A stretch of 61,031 nt of DNA, from NCBI GenBank assembly GCA_029565735.1, contig JAKQNO010000066.1:1-61031 (forward strand). Direction: 5' to 3'. Source of the DNA: a bacterium (GTDB taxonomy: Bacteria; Oederibacteriota; PGYV01). The notes below the pieces were generated by a model. The model was not told the DNA's origin, searched no databases, and was given only the letters and a program-made list of their open reading frames with translations. Position 1 is the stretch's first letter. The number at the start of each line of letters is the position of its first letter. The position numbers were made by a program, and so were the translations under genes. Shown here piece by piece: positions 8,061-16,383 of the stretch.

Positions 8061-8115
8061 TTTGAACAAATCGCTTATTTGTTCAAAATATACCATACGA
8101 TTAAATTCTTGTCAA
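8061..8115 (-). promoter_or_regulatory. tetR promoter and 27-bp operator
   Basis: TTGACA (8115-8110) and TATATT (8092-8087) have a 17-bp spacer. A perfect inverted repeat, TTTGAACAAAT (8061-8071) and ATTTGTTCAAA (8077-8087) with a 5-bp centre, starts at the -10 and covers the transcription start. Confidence 0.85.
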
Positions 8116-8129
8116 TTTTTTATTTCTTT

Positions 8130-9359
8130 TTAATTATTTCCTTTAATCTCTTTTTCCATGTAGAAAAACACGCCAAGCGCCAACACCTGCACGCCGGCTA
8201 TTCCCCAGCACAAGACAGAAAGTGAAATATCATACAGTATTCCGGCAAGCCAGCTTCCGGCAAAAAGCGCGATGCCGTAGCTGAAATTAAAAATACCGTA
8301 GCCCGTTCCGCGTTTTTTCATGGGGGTTATATCGGCTATGCCCGCCTTCATAATAGTTTCGTGCGCCCCCATTACAACGCCCCATAAAACGGCGGATGCA
8401 AAAGCAAGCCACGGTTTGTCTGTAAAAGCCAAAAAAGGAATTAAAGCGGTTAACAACGGCATGGATGCCAGCGTGACAAGGCCGCCGCCGTGATGGTTTA
8501 ATTTTTCCTTAAGATAGTCATACCAGTGGCCCATAGCGTAAGCCGCGGCGCCGTCTGACAGCATTGCCGCTGCGTAAAACAACGGTATCATGGCGTCTGA
8601 TATTACTCCGGCTGCCTTAAAATGAAAACCCATTATCGCGTAGCTTATAAAACCAAAAGCCGTGACAAAAGAAAAAATATTGTAAATCCAGAAAAGTTTT
8701 GTGATTGTTTCCGGGTCGCCGTCCTTTTTTGGAGGCTCCAGTTTTGACGGGTCAGGCACTTTTGTATAGGCAATCCAGACAAATATCATAAGCAGAATAA
8801 ACGGAATTATGAAAATCCCGTACGCCTGCCTGTAATCAATTGCTGTTTTAACACCGCCGCCGGTTGCGGCAAAGTATCCCGCGAATATCAAAGGCCCCAG
8901 AAGCGCGCCGAACTGGTCCAACACTTCCTGAATGGCAAAACCTTTTCCCGTGCCTATTTTTTTTGCGGCGCTTGATAAAATTGTATCCTTTGCCGGGGCG
9001 CGCACCGCCTTGCCCAGCCTTTCCAATACCATAAACACCGCAGCCATCTGCCATACGCCGGTTAAGGCAAGCATAGGAACGGTTATTAAAAGCCCGTAAC
9101 CAAGAAAAGTAAATACCCAGTAACCTTTTGTTTTATCGGCAAAGTATCCCGATGCCAGCCTTAAAGCATAGCCTACAAATTCGCCTATGCCCGCTATTAA
9201 CCCCACCATTGCCGCGTTGGCTGACAGGGTTTTTAAATACGGCCCGTTCACGCTTCTGGCGCCTTCATATATAATATCGCCAAGAAGGCTTACAAAACCG
9301 AAAAATATTACAAGCTGAAAAGCCCTTTTTAAATCTTCCGGCATTTCAGTTTTTGTCAT
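8130..9359 (-). CDS. MFS transporter
   Basis: Inner-membrane permease of 409 residues with about 12 hydrophobic helices. It has the MFS-like loop [10 protein letters not shown] after helix 2 and a second RGTGYGIFN-like loop in the C-terminal half. The start overlaps the preceding membrane-protein gene by 14 bp, with AAGGAG 10 nt upstream. It is the last gene of the ArsR-CDF operon, so the substrate may be a metal or metal complex, but nothing in the sequence identifies it. Confidence 0.85.
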   Translation of the reverse strand: MTKTEMPEDLKRAFQLVIFFGFVSLLGDIIYEGARSVNGPYLKTLSANAAMVGLIAGIGEFVGYALRLASGYFADKTKGYWVFTFLGYGLLITVPMLALTGVWQMAAVFMVLERLGKAVRAPAKDTILSSAAKKIGTGKGFAIQEVLDQFGALLGPLIFAGYFAATGGGVKTAIDYRQAYGIFIIPFILLMIFVWIAYTKVPDPSKLEPPKKDGDPETITKLFWIYNIFSFVTAFGFISYAIMGFHFKAAGVISDAMIPLFYAAAMLSDGAAAYAMGHWYDYLKEKLNHHGGGLVTLASMPLLTALIPFLAFTDKPWLAFASAVLWGVVMGAHETIMKAGIADITPMKKRGTGYGIFNFSYGIALFAGSWLAGILYDISLSVLCWGIAGVQVLALGVFFYMEKEIKGNN

Positions 9360-10014
9360 CTTCAGGTTTCTCCTTTTTAATAAGTATAATACCTATAAGC
9401 GGTGGTATCCAGCAAAGGTTTGCTGCTATAGTCTCCACTGCCGAATAAATTTGTGTGTCCGGTTTAAACCCAAGCAGCCTTACGCCCAGCAGTCCTGCAG
9501 GTACTATTGCAAGGACAAACAATCCGGCAATCATAACCGGATTTTTTATGTACGCCTTAAAACCCCCGGATACATTGCCTTCTTTTTTGGCAAAATACAT
9601 AAAACCTGAAACGCTTGCGCCCATCTGGTCGGACAGCGCGTAAAAATAAGGTATGTAAAAAGCCTGCACGCCAAGCACGTCAACGCCCAAAAGCCTGCTT
9701 GTAAAATCTATTATCCAGGGAAGCGCCATGCCGAAAAATTTGCCCCAGCCGTATGCCTGAGCAAGCGACATTGCTTTGCCCTGAATTTTTTTCTTTATCG
9801 CGAATATTCCTTCAAAGATGCTTTCCCCTTCACCGGAAAATGTGCGCACCAGCCAGTTGCCCACGGCATTTAACGGCATGCCTAAAAAATCCAAAACAGC
9901 GCCAAGCGCAAGCCCTATCCCATAACCGGATAAAGTATAACCAATCATTTCCTTAAATTCTTCCCTTTCATCTTCACATGCGCATCCGCATTCCTCTTTT
10001 ATTTCACCGCACAC
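9346..10014 (-). CDS. Unrecognised multi-pass membrane protein
   Basis: About 222 residues. A short cysteine-containing acidic N-terminus ([12 protein letters not shown], then an acidic stretch) precedes 4-5 hydrophobic segments. GTG at 10014 is chosen because AAGGAG lies 7 nt upstream and 11 bp separate it from the previous stop; an earlier in-frame start at 10065 has no such site. The N-terminal cysteines could bind metal, in keeping with an operon led by an ArsR sensor and a CDF exporter; this is inference. No family recognised. Confidence 0.7.
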   Translation of the reverse strand: MCGEIKEECGCACEDEREEFKEMIGYTLSGYGIGLALGAVLDFLGMPLNAVGNWLVRTFSGEGESIFEGIFAIKKKIQGKAMSLAQAYGWGKFFGMALPWIIDFTSRLLGVDVLGVQAFYIPYFYALSDQMGASVSGFMYFAKKEGNVSGGFKAYIKNPVMIAGLFVLAIVPAGLLGVRLLGFKPDTQIYSAVETIAANLCWIPPLIGIILIKKEKPEDDKN

Positions 10015-10025
10015 TATAGTTCTCC

Positions 10026-10415
10026 TTAATTTTTTATTACAGCTAATACTAACCTGACGGTACAATACAGGACAATAATCCAGATTATGCCGATTATTAC
10101 TGCCGCGGCCATGCCGGCTTTTGTGTTTATTTTATTTTTACCGGCTCTAGCCAGGCTTTCTTTAAGAACCGGTTTTGGTATCATTTTCATCACGGCATAA
10201 ATACATGCCGGCAATATTATTACGTCATCAAGATATCCCAGCACCGGTATAAAATCCGGTATCAAATCAACCGGGGATAAAGCATAAGCGACGGTAAGAA
10301 TTCCAAACACGCGCGCGTACCACGGCGTCCTTGGATCCTTAATGGCAAAATAAAGCGCTGAAACGTATAATTTTAACCGTTTCAGTCTGCGTTTTATTGA
10401 AAACTTCTTTTTCAT
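10026..10415 (-). CDS. YkvA-like (DUF1232) membrane protein
   Basis: About 129 residues. The signature DUF1232 stretch [20 protein letters not shown] is intact, preceded by a basic N-terminus ([15 protein letters not shown]) and followed by a C-terminal hydrophobic helix. Function of the family is not established. ATG at 10415 follows the CDF stop by 19 bp. Confidence 0.85.
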   Translation of the reverse strand: MKKKFSIKRRLKRLKLYVSALYFAIKDPRTPWYARVFGILTVAYALSPVDLIPDFIPVLGYLDDVIILPACIYAVMKMIPKPVLKESLARAGKNKINTKAGMAAAVIIGIIWIIVLYCTVRLVLAVIKN

Positions 10416-10434
10416 AAATTTTCCGTTCAGCGCT

Positions 10435-11382
10435 TTAATCGTCCGCGTGTGTCGAACCGTCATACGGTTCCACATGCACAGTGGTGTTGCAGACTTTGAA
10501 TAATTCCTTCATTTTATGTTCTATTTTAAGCGTCAGCCCGTGCGATTCATCAACAGTCATCTGGCCGTCAACTTCAATATGCATGTCTATGAAAATCGTG
10601 GAACCGGACTGCCTTGTCCTTATCCTGTGGAAATTTTTAATCTGTCTGAATTCCTTTAAAGCGCTTTCAATTTTTTTGATTTCATTATCTTCAAGCCCTT
10701 TGTCTATTATCTGGTGAGTGAGCGTGTAAGAAAGCCTTAAAAAGATGCCCAAAACCCAGACACCCACAAATATGGCTGCCACAGGGTCTATCCACCATTT
10801 TTTTGTGATACTCAGCACGATAAGGGCCAGCGCTATGCCCAGCGAGGTGATGACATCGGCGCGCAGATGCTCTCCGTCCACTTCTATCCCGACCGACCTT
10901 AACTGCTTTCCTTTTTTTATAAGAAACTGTGAAACAAAAAAATTGATGATTCCGGACACGATCATGACCGCGATGCCTATTTCCACCATCTGCGGCTCTG
11001 ACTTATGAATGAATTTTTTTACTCCTTCATAAATAATTCCGGCGCCGACCAGAAAAATAAGGACATTTTCAATCCATCCGGTTATAATTTCAATCTTTCC
11101 GTGGCCGTACGGGTGTTCTTTATCCGCGGGTTTTAACGACTGCTTTACGCCTATATAAGCGACAACGGACGCCAAAAGGTCATTTGCGGAATGAAGCGCC
11201 TCCGCCACTATGGAAACAAGCCCTGTCATCCATCCGACTATCAGTTTGGCTATTACAAGGAACAAATTAGAGCCGATGGATAGAAGTATTATCCTTTCTT
11301 TTTCTTTTTTATGTTCTGATTCAATACTGTTTTTTTCCATATCAGCCACAATATCATCTGCATGTTCTTCTGTGTTTTTCAT
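10435..11382 (-). CDS. Cation diffusion facilitator metal exporter
   Basis: Inner-membrane metal/proton antiporter, 315 residues. Six hydrophobic helices carry the metal site on helix 2 (EALHSANDLLAS) and helix 5 (HLRADVITSLG). The C-terminal cytoplasmic dimerisation domain follows, ending with IDMHIEVDG and HVEPYD. It lies 20 bp after an ArsR/CadC-type sensor with thiol ligands, pointing to Zn, Cd or Co efflux. It also begins the downstream YkvA/membrane/MFS run. Confidence 0.93.
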   Translation of the reverse strand: MKNTEEHADDIVADMEKNSIESEHKKEKERIILLSIGSNLFLVIAKLIVGWMTGLVSIVAEALHSANDLLASVVAYIGVKQSLKPADKEHPYGHGKIEIITGWIENVLIFLVGAGIIYEGVKKFIHKSEPQMVEIGIAVMIVSGIINFFVSQFLIKKGKQLRSVGIEVDGEHLRADVITSLGIALALIVLSITKKWWIDPVAAIFVGVWVLGIFLRLSYTLTHQIIDKGLEDNEIKKIESALKEFRQIKNFHRIRTRQSGSTIFIDMHIEVDGQMTVDESHGLTLKIEHKMKELFKVCNTTVHVEPYDGSTHADD

Positions 11383-11402
11383 CCCGTTTACCCCGCAATT
11401 TT

Positions 11403-11759
11403 TTACTTTCTTAAAGCATTTGCTAAAAGGCCCCTTATATAACTGTTATTAAGGGAATAATAAACCATATTACCTTCATTTTTTCGCGTTACTATTTTTA
11501 AATCCCGCAGTTTTCTCAGCTGATGTGATGCCGCGGAAATTGTAAGCCCTAGTATGTTGGATATATCGCATACGCAAAGCCTCTCTTCCAGAGAAAGCGC
11601 GAATACTATTTTTGCCCTTGTCTTATTGCCAAGTGCTGAAAAAATCACTATTATGCCCTTTATAACAGAGTCTGAAGGCATAATTTTTTTTAGTTTTGTT
11701 ACCTTTTTTTTGTCAATACTGCATACATCGCATGTGTCTTTTAAACGGTTTTTTTTCAT
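11403..11759 (-). CDS. ArsR/SmtB-family metal sensor, CadC-like
   Basis: About 118 residues, a winged-helix repressor released from DNA by metal. The recognition-helix metal motif reads RLCVCDI, matching the ELCVCDL signature of CadC-type (alpha3N) sensors, and an N-terminal TCDVC supplies the partner thiols. ATG at 11759 is preferred to a GTG at 11771 that lacks a ribosome-binding site. The promoter contains a 40-bp perfect dyad, so autorepression and control of the CDF operon are expected. Confidence 0.92.
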   Translation of the reverse strand: MKKNRLKDTCDVCSIDKKKVTKLKKIMPSDSVIKGIIVIFSALGNKTRAKIVFALSLEERLCVCDISNILGLTISAASHQLRKLRDLKIVTRKNEGNMVYYSLNNSYIRGLLANALRK

Positions 11760-11774
11760 TTTTCCAGTCACACT

Positions 11775-11836
11775 TTAATATTCTATTTGAACGATTGTTC
11801 AAATAGAATATTAACATTTTTATTATTATCAGTCAA
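11775..11836 (-). promoter_or_regulatory. ArsR operon promoter with 40-bp perfect dyad
   Basis: TTGACT (11836-11831) and TAATAT (11813-11808) are 17 bp apart. Positions 11775-11792 and 11797-11814 are perfect inverted copies (18-bp arms, 4-bp centre), with TTTGAAC/GTTCAAA at the inner ends. The dyad starts at the -10, as expected for ArsR/SmtB repression. Confidence 0.85.
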
Positions 11837-11850
11837 TACTGCTTTAGGTA

Positions 11851-12225
11851 TTATTTTGCGCCGGATCTTTTTAAAAGGTCTGCAATAGCCGTATCTTTTA
11901 TCTCATTTACCGCCCTTGACAGGGCAGTACCTTTATAATTATCCGTAATATTAAGGTCTGCGTGTACGGCAATCAGCGCTTTTATCATTTCAGTATTTTT
12001 ATTTTCAACGGCGCGCATGACGGCAGTTATACCGTCAAGGCCGCGGGAATTAAGGTCAGCTTTGGCCGAAATAAGAAATTTTACCGCGCCTGTGTGGTTA
12101 TGATAAGCGGCCCATACTATGGGTGATATTTTATCACGGTCGCGGCAATTGACGTCTGTCCCCTTTTTAACGCACTCTTTTAAAGCGTTAATATCCCCGG
12201 CTTTTGCAGCTTCAAATATATCCAT
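11851..12225 (-). CDS. Small ankyrin-repeat protein
   Basis: 124 residues made almost wholly of three to four ankyrin repeats, e.g. ISPIVWAAYHNHTGAVKFLI and GITAVMRAVENKNTEMIKAL. No signal peptide, so probably cytoplasmic protein-protein binding. AGGAG stands 5 nt before the ATG. It follows the small cysteine protein by 20 bp. Confidence 0.88.
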   Translation of the reverse strand: MDIFEAAKAGDINALKECVKKGTDVNCRDRDKISPIVWAAYHNHTGAVKFLISAKADLNSRGLDGITAVMRAVENKNTEMIKALIAVHADLNITDNYKGTALSRAVNEIKDTAIADLLKRSGAK

Positions 12226-12245
12226 ATCGCTCCTGCAGGTTTTAT

Positions 12246-12464
12246 TTACCCCTGTGCTATAATCGCCTGAGCCCTGTCTGCCTGATTTGGAAGCAGGTCT
12301 GCCGGCACTTTTTCTTTGCCAAGTTTTCTGGATACCATAAGCCTGGCACAGTTTTCAAAATCACCCCTGCAGAATTTTTTTTTGTAAATTTCCGCTGTTG
12401 CCGGCAGGTTCGCCATCCTGTCGTTAAAGAAAGAGCATTTTTCAAGATTCGCGCAGTCAGCCAT
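12246..12464 (-). CDS. Small cysteine-containing conserved protein
   Basis: 72 residues from ATG at 12464 (GGGGGTGG upstream); six upstream codons are judged non-coding. The pattern CANLEKCSFFNDRM, then YKKKFCRGDFENCAR and ending VPADLLPNQADRA, gives four regularly spaced cysteines and looks like a small metal-binding domain that I recall in other bacteria without assigned function. Operon with the ankyrin protein. Confidence 0.7.
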   Translation of the reverse strand: MADCANLEKCSFFNDRMANLPATAEIYKKKFCRGDFENCARLMVSRKLGKEKVPADLLPNQADRAQAIIAQG

Positions 12465-12510
12465 AAGCCACCCCCATATCAATTTTTACGCCGGTATAAT
12501 TATACTATAC

Positions 12511-13065
12511 TTAAAACGCCTCTGTAAACACATCCGCCTGCCAGGTATAGCCCGGCATGTAGTCCGATGTTTTTTTGATAAACATCATAATATCGCTTTG
12601 TTTTATGTCAGTGGCGCCCGCGTCAGGGTCAAGGATTAAAATTTTTATTTTGCCCTCTTTTTTCTCTTCATTTTTTTCAAACAGCGCCACTGTGGCCACA
12701 GAAGCGCTGAATTTATATAAAATAAGCTCCCAGGGCATTTTATATGTATAGTATTCTTTTGCAAGGCCTCCCGGGCAGCACACCTTTAGACTGTGCATTC
12801 CGGTGGCCGGCCCTATGACGCCGTCATAATACAGCTGAAATTTTAACTCTTCGGGAAACGCAGCCATTTTTTCTGATTTTACATCCGCGGCAGAGGCAGG
12901 CGGCTTTTGCGGCGCTGTATTTTGTTTCATGGAAAGCATAATGGCCGTAAAATCCAGTATTACCAGTATTAAAAAACCGGCTGCCATATTACGCAAAAAA
13001 TTATCTTTTATTTTTGGCGCAGGGGCGTTATTATCTGCTGTTTTTCTACGCGCTTTCTTTTTCAT
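12511..13065 (-). CDS. Membrane-anchored unknown protein
   Basis: 184 residues. Basic N-terminus, one transmembrane helix at about 27-46, then a periplasmic or extracytoplasmic domain with a CCPGG motif. No family recognised. Its ATG overlaps the upstream stop (ATGA), and the upstream gene has the same anchor-plus-soluble-domain plan, so the two may act together. Confidence 0.65.
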   Translation of the reverse strand: MKKKARRKTADNNAPAPKIKDNFLRNMAAGFLILVILDFTAIMLSMKQNTAPQKPPASAADVKSEKMAAFPEELKFQLYYDGVIGPATGMHSLKVCCPGGLAKEYYTYKMPWELILYKFSASVATVALFEKNEEKKEGKIKILILDPDAGATDIKQSDIMMFIKKTSDYMPGYTWQADVFTEAF

Positions 13066-13598
13066 TCCCTCACCTTTATTTCTCCCCTTACGTTCTTTTC
13101 CGGCCTGTGCTTTTTAATAACCCTAAAAAGCCCGGAAAGGCCGTCTTCAACTTTTTTCCTGTCGTTTTCCGAATCCATCCACACCCTGAAAATTACCGTG
13201 TCTTTCTGCGCGCTGTCATCTTCAAGGGTCACATAGGCGTTAACGCCCGGCCCAAAATCATAATCCATAATTTCTTTTTCTGTTTTAAGTGAATATCTGT
13301 AATCCTGCGAACCGTCATTGTTTATTACCTTTAAAACGTATACGCCCCTGTCTGTCCTTTTTTTGCCGTATTCATAATATTCAAAAGTCTTTTTCCCGGA
13401 TTCAATTTTATCCCCTGCCGGGATTATTTCTGTTTTTTCTATCGGGTAAGTGTATAAATCAGCGCGGGTGACGCGGTTTTGCCTGTTAATATAAAACAGT
13501 ATTAACGTAATCATGGCCGCGGTTAAAAACAGCGCGGCGATGTAAGGAAAAACATTCTTCTTTTTTAACCTGTTTTTCTTTGCCTGTTTTAAAGTCAT
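13062..13598 (-). CDS. Membrane-anchored unknown protein
   Basis: 178 residues. Basic N-terminus, one transmembrane helix at about 17-37, then a charged, mostly beta extracytoplasmic domain. No family recognised. Translationally coupled to the next gene by a 4-bp overlap. Ribosome-binding site AAAAGGGCGG precedes the ATG. Confidence 0.65.
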   Translation of the reverse strand: MTLKQAKKNRLKKKNVFPYIAALFLTAAMITLILFYINRQNRVTRADLYTYPIEKTEIIPAGDKIESGKKTFEYYEYGKKRTDRGVYVLKVINNDGSQDYRYSLKTEKEIMDYDFGPGVNAYVTLEDDSAQKDTVIFRVWMDSENDRKKVEDGLSGLFRVIKKHRPEKNVRGEIKVRE

Positions 13599-13624
13599 AC
13601 TTTACCGCCCTTTTAAGGTTAAAA

Positions 13625-13654
13625 AAAAAGCCGCGTTTGTTAACGCGGCTTTTT
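13625..13654. terminator. Bidirectional intrinsic terminator
   Basis: GCCGCGTT (13630-13637) and AACGCGGC (13642-13649) form an 8-bp stem with a 4-nt loop, flanked by an A-run on one side and T-run on the other. It ends the unit containing the MORN-like gene at 13669-13977. Confidence 0.9.
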
Positions 13655-13668
13655 GCTGTATTAGTGTT

Positions 13669-13977
13669 TCATCTTTCTTCAATCAGCTTTCCTTCATTAT
13701 AAACCCGGACTTTTTCAAGCTTTTGGTCTTCTCCGTAAAACAGCCACTCGCCGTGCATAAGGCCGTTTTTATAAAAACCCGTGACAGAGACCCTGTCTTC
13801 GTCGCCCTTAAGCTCCCTGTAACTTCCGTTCATTATCCCGTCCGTAAGTTCAAATTCCCTGGTGATAAATGTTTCAGGGCATGCTTCCATAAAAGAACCG
13901 TTGGCAAGATACGCGCCGCCGCTGTCTTTTTTGCAGCCGCCGCACCCGCCGTTTTTATCCTCACTCACCCTTTTCAC
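13669..13977 (-). CDS. MORN/YwqK-like repeat protein
   Basis: 102 residues. The second half has MORN_2-like units (GIMNGSYRE, YKNGLMHGEWLFYGEDQKLEKV), and the N-terminus has a GGCGGCKKD cysteine pair. No signal peptide. The start is a GTG and its ribosome-binding site is poor; it overlaps the upstream gene by 17 bp, suggesting translational coupling. Function unknown. Confidence 0.6.
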   Translation of the reverse strand: MKRVSEDKNGGCGGCKKDSGGAYLANGSFMEACPETFITREFELTDGIMNGSYRELKGDEDRVSVTGFYKNGLMHGEWLFYGEDQKLEKVRVYNEGKLIEER

Positions 13978-14557
13978 CTTTGTGCTGTGCTTCTTTTTTT
14001 TCCCTGAATACCGCCATTGCTTTGTTGATGGCTTCTATGAAGCCTTCCACGTGGTCTTCAAAAACAAGGACCGTATCCTGCCTTAGCCTGCCGTTGTCAT
14101 TGCGCGTCTGAAGTATTACAAGCGCGCTGTCGCCTGTTTCGGTTTTCTGCATACCGAAAGAATAAGTCCTTTTTGCCGCGTCAAATTTTCCTATTTCCAC
14201 AAAATCTTTTGCCGGGCCGCTGTGTTTTTTGTGCTGGTTAAAAGGTTTATAAGGGGGTTTCCCCTGCTGAGTGTAATCTTTTTTTCTGTCATTAAAATAT
14301 TTTTTCTTTGCCCCGTCGCGTGAAAAACCCGCGGTGTTGCCGTCACGCCCGAAGCCGGCTGTGTTGCCGTCCCTGGAAAAACCGGTGTTGGTCCTTCCGT
14401 ATGAACCTGTGGTGCCGCCGTATCTTTTTGCCCCGCCGCCGGTATTGCCTGAAGCCGGCCTTTCATGCGAAGTCAATCTTGTTGTGTAGTTTGTGTTTCC
14501 ACCTACATACCTGCTTGTGCTTGAATCGCCAGTTTTTTTTCTGTAAACTCCGGACAT
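13961..14557 (-). CDS. Gly/Arg-rich protein with PUR-like nucleic-acid-binding domain
   Basis: About 198 residues. The N-terminal half is low complexity with repeats of the form GFSRDGNTA and GGTTGSYGRTN, rich in G, R, S, T and Y. The C-terminal about 75 residues (from FVEIGKFDAAKRTYSF to GFIEAINKAM) resemble the bacterial PUR/DUF3276 single-strand nucleic-acid-binding domain. AAGGAG lies 5 nt before ATG 14557; codons upstream are rejected. The disordered tail plus small binding domain suggests RNA or ssDNA binding. The family call is from motif memory. Confidence 0.6.
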   Translation of the reverse strand: MSGVYRKKTGDSSTSRYVGGNTNYTTRLTSHERPASGNTGGGAKRYGGTTGSYGRTNTGFSRDGNTAGFGRDGNTAGFSRDGAKKKYFNDRKKDYTQQGKPPYKPFNQHKKHSGPAKDFVEIGKFDAAKRTYSFGMQKTETGDSALVILQTRNDNGRLRQDTVLVFEDHVEGFIEAINKAMAVFREKKEAQHKGEKGE

Positions 14558-14642
14558 TATGTCTCCTTTGTTGGTTATCACGGGCCCCAAGATGATTGTG
14601 TCACGTGATGATTATGAGATTTTTCCCATGTTTGATAAAGTT

Positions 14643-14670
14643 ATTGTAGCATATCGGATTTTTTTTTCAA
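14643..14670 (-). promoter_or_regulatory. Promoter for the PUR-like gene
   Basis: TTGAAA (14670-14665) and TACAAT (14648-14643), 16 bp apart, leave a leader of about 80 nt before the ATG at 14557. The leader contains a TCACGTGA palindrome. Confidence 0.55.
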
Positions 14671-14748
14671 CAGTATTTTGTGCCTGTCAGAAATTTTATC
14701 GTTTAAATTTGCGGCTGTGTAAAACCTGCGCCGGTAATTACCTTAGGA

Positions 14749-14973
14749 TTAATTTGCCCTTGCAGAGCCCCCGTTTGGTTCTTTTAACTCTATCACGTGG
14801 TCTTCATATGCCATCTGCAGGATTATTTCTTCCTGCTGTTCATCCGACATAGTTGAAAACAGAATCCTGTTTTCCGGCTCCATAAGCGAAAGCAGCGACT
14901 GTTTTGCAATCCTTATGGTTTCGTTTTTTTGAGGAGAGTTTAAAAGCTGTTTTTTTGAAATCTGATTTCCCAT
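14749..14973 (-). CDS. Small unknown protein
   Basis: 74 residues, polar and helical, with an MSDEQQEEIILQMAYED core. No recognised family and no signal peptide. AGGGGG lies 6 nt before the ATG and a good promoter is just upstream, so it is probably real. Confidence 0.6.
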   Translation of the reverse strand: MGNQISKKQLLNSPQKNETIRIAKQSLLSLMEPENRILFSTMSDEQQEEIILQMAYEDHVIELKEPNGGSARAN

Positions 14974-15000
14974 TACATCCCCCTTTTTTTTAATAATTAA

Positions 15001-15029
15001 AGTATAGCAGCGCCGGAGGCTGTAATCAA
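15001..15029 (-). promoter_or_regulatory. Promoter for the 74-residue gene
   Basis: TTGATT (15029-15024) and TATACT (15006-15001) with a 17-bp spacer. Confidence 0.65.
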
Positions 15030-15048
15030 GTTTTGTAAAAGTATGGTT

Positions 15049-15783
15049 TCACTTTATGAAAACGGTAATTCCGGCGTTTACGTATATTCCGGAATATTCC
15101 AGTTCCTGCGTGTCTTTTGTGCCGTTATTGACTTCAAGGACATTGCCGCTTTTTATGTTTCCTGACACGCTCCCTGACATATGCCTGTATCCGGCTCTTA
15201 TGCCGAAACCAAGGTTTTTTTCAACAAAGTATTCGCAGCCCGCCTCTGCGTGGGCGCCGAACATAATCCCTTTATAATCAACGTCGGCATAATCCAGCTG
15301 CGAACCGTCGGGATTAAACCACTTTGTTTTGGCGTAATTATCCACGGAAAAAGAGATGCCCGCGTCCGCGGCGGCGTAAAAAAGAAATTCGTGTTCATAA
15401 AGGCGTTCTTTAAAATACTTCCTTAATCCGATTCCGGTGTAGGCGCAGTCATATTTGACCGTATTTTTCATAAGCGTGCCGCCGCCCGGGTAATTTACTT
15501 CGTTATAATCCTCTTTCATAAAGATAAAATTTGACCTGATGTAAGGCGCCCATCCGCCGTCAAAAAAAACGCCGGCGTCAAGTCCAAGGTTTAAATCCGA
15601 ATTTATGCCCTTTAATTTTGTATCAAATCCCATTGCCTCGTAATATATCTGCGCGTCATCCATACCGTCATTGAAAACCGACATGCGCGCCGCTGACCAT
15701 CCGCCGTACATGTCTATGAACACGCCCGCGTTTAAGGAAGCCGCTGCAGCAAAAAACACGGCAAGGAAAGTTATTTTTTTCAT
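15049..15783 (-). CDS. Predicted outer-membrane beta-barrel protein
   Basis: 244 residues. Signal peptide ending around SLNA, then alternating hydrophobic/aromatic strands (GVFIDMYGGWSAARM, GIRAGYRHMSG) and a C-terminal AGITVFIK strand with terminal hydrophobic residues, as in 8-stranded OmpA/OmpW-like barrels. No specific family recognised. It diverges from the RNase D-like gene, 75 bp apart. Confidence 0.7.
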   Translation of the reverse strand: MKKITFLAVFFAAAASLNAGVFIDMYGGWSAARMSVFNDGMDDAQIYYEAMGFDTKLKGINSDLNLGLDAGVFFDGGWAPYIRSNFIFMKEDYNEVNYPGGGTLMKNTVKYDCAYTGIGLRKYFKERLYEHEFLFYAAADAGISFSVDNYAKTKWFNPDGSQLDYADVDYKGIMFGAHAEAGCEYFVEKNLGFGIRAGYRHMSGSVSGNIKSGNVLEVNNGTKDTQELEYSGIYVNAGITVFIK

Positions 15784-15819
15784 TTTTTTCCGCCTTTACT
15801 TATTTATAAAAACGGCTTT

Positions 15820-15852
15820 ATTATACATTCAGCGCCTGATATTTGCTATACT
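15820..15852. promoter_or_regulatory. Divergent -10 elements between barrel and RNase D-like genes
   Basis: On the plus strand TATACT (15847-15852) ends six bases before the ATG at 15859, which would place the transcription start at the ATG itself. On the minus strand TATAAT (15825-15820) serves the barrel gene. Neither has a convincing -35. Confidence 0.5.
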
Positions 15853-15858
15853 CAATTC

Positions 15859-16383
15859 ATGCGCGTTAAAATTATAGATACAAAAGAAGGGCTTGATAAA
15901 GCCGTACAGAAGATGAAAGATGAAACCGTATTGGGCCTTGATACGGAAACAAGGCTGTATGGAAACCCGCCGGAGCTGTGCCTTATTCAGATGGCCACAA
16001 AAACAGAGTGCTGGCTTATTGACCCTTTGGCAATAGAAGATATTTCTCCGTTAAAAGAAATTCTGGAAAACCCCGGCATTATCAAAGCTATACATTTTGC
16101 CAATTTTGAACGAGCCGTGTTAAAACCTTTCGGCTTTGAACTGCGCGGCGTTTTTGACACATGCACCAATTCAAGAAAACTGCGCGGCAAACCCGCGTGC
16201 GGCGGCCATAATTTAAAGGACGTAAGTTTAAGGGAACTTGGCATTGTAATGGACAAATCATACCAGCGCGCTGACTGGACAGTAAGGCCGCTGACCAAAG
16301 GCATGAAAGACTACGCCGCCCTTGACGCCATTGTGCTGGTGAAGCTGTATGAGATATTTAAAGGGCTGAAACCTAGAAACTGA
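15859..16383 (+). CDS. RNase D-like 3'-5' exonuclease domain protein
   Basis: 174 residues, a single DEDDy exonuclease domain without HRDC domains. The family motifs are LDTET (D28, E30), HFANFERAVL, FDT and DYAALDA (Y152, D156). Glu84 replaces the usual Asp of the second motif, a change seen in some relatives, so activity is likely but not certain. No ribosome-binding site precedes the ATG; the TATACT box 7 bp upstream suggests a leaderless mRNA. First of three plus-strand genes dealing with nucleic acids or ADP-ribose. Confidence 0.85.
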   Translation: MRVKIIDTKEGLDKAVQKMKDETVLGLDTETRLYGNPPELCLIQMATKTECWLIDPLAIEDISPLKEILENPGIIKAIHFANFERAVLKPFGFELRGVFDTCTNSRKLRGKPACGGHNLKDVSLRELGIVMDKSYQRADWTVRPLTKGMKDYAALDAIVLVKLYEIFKGLKPRN

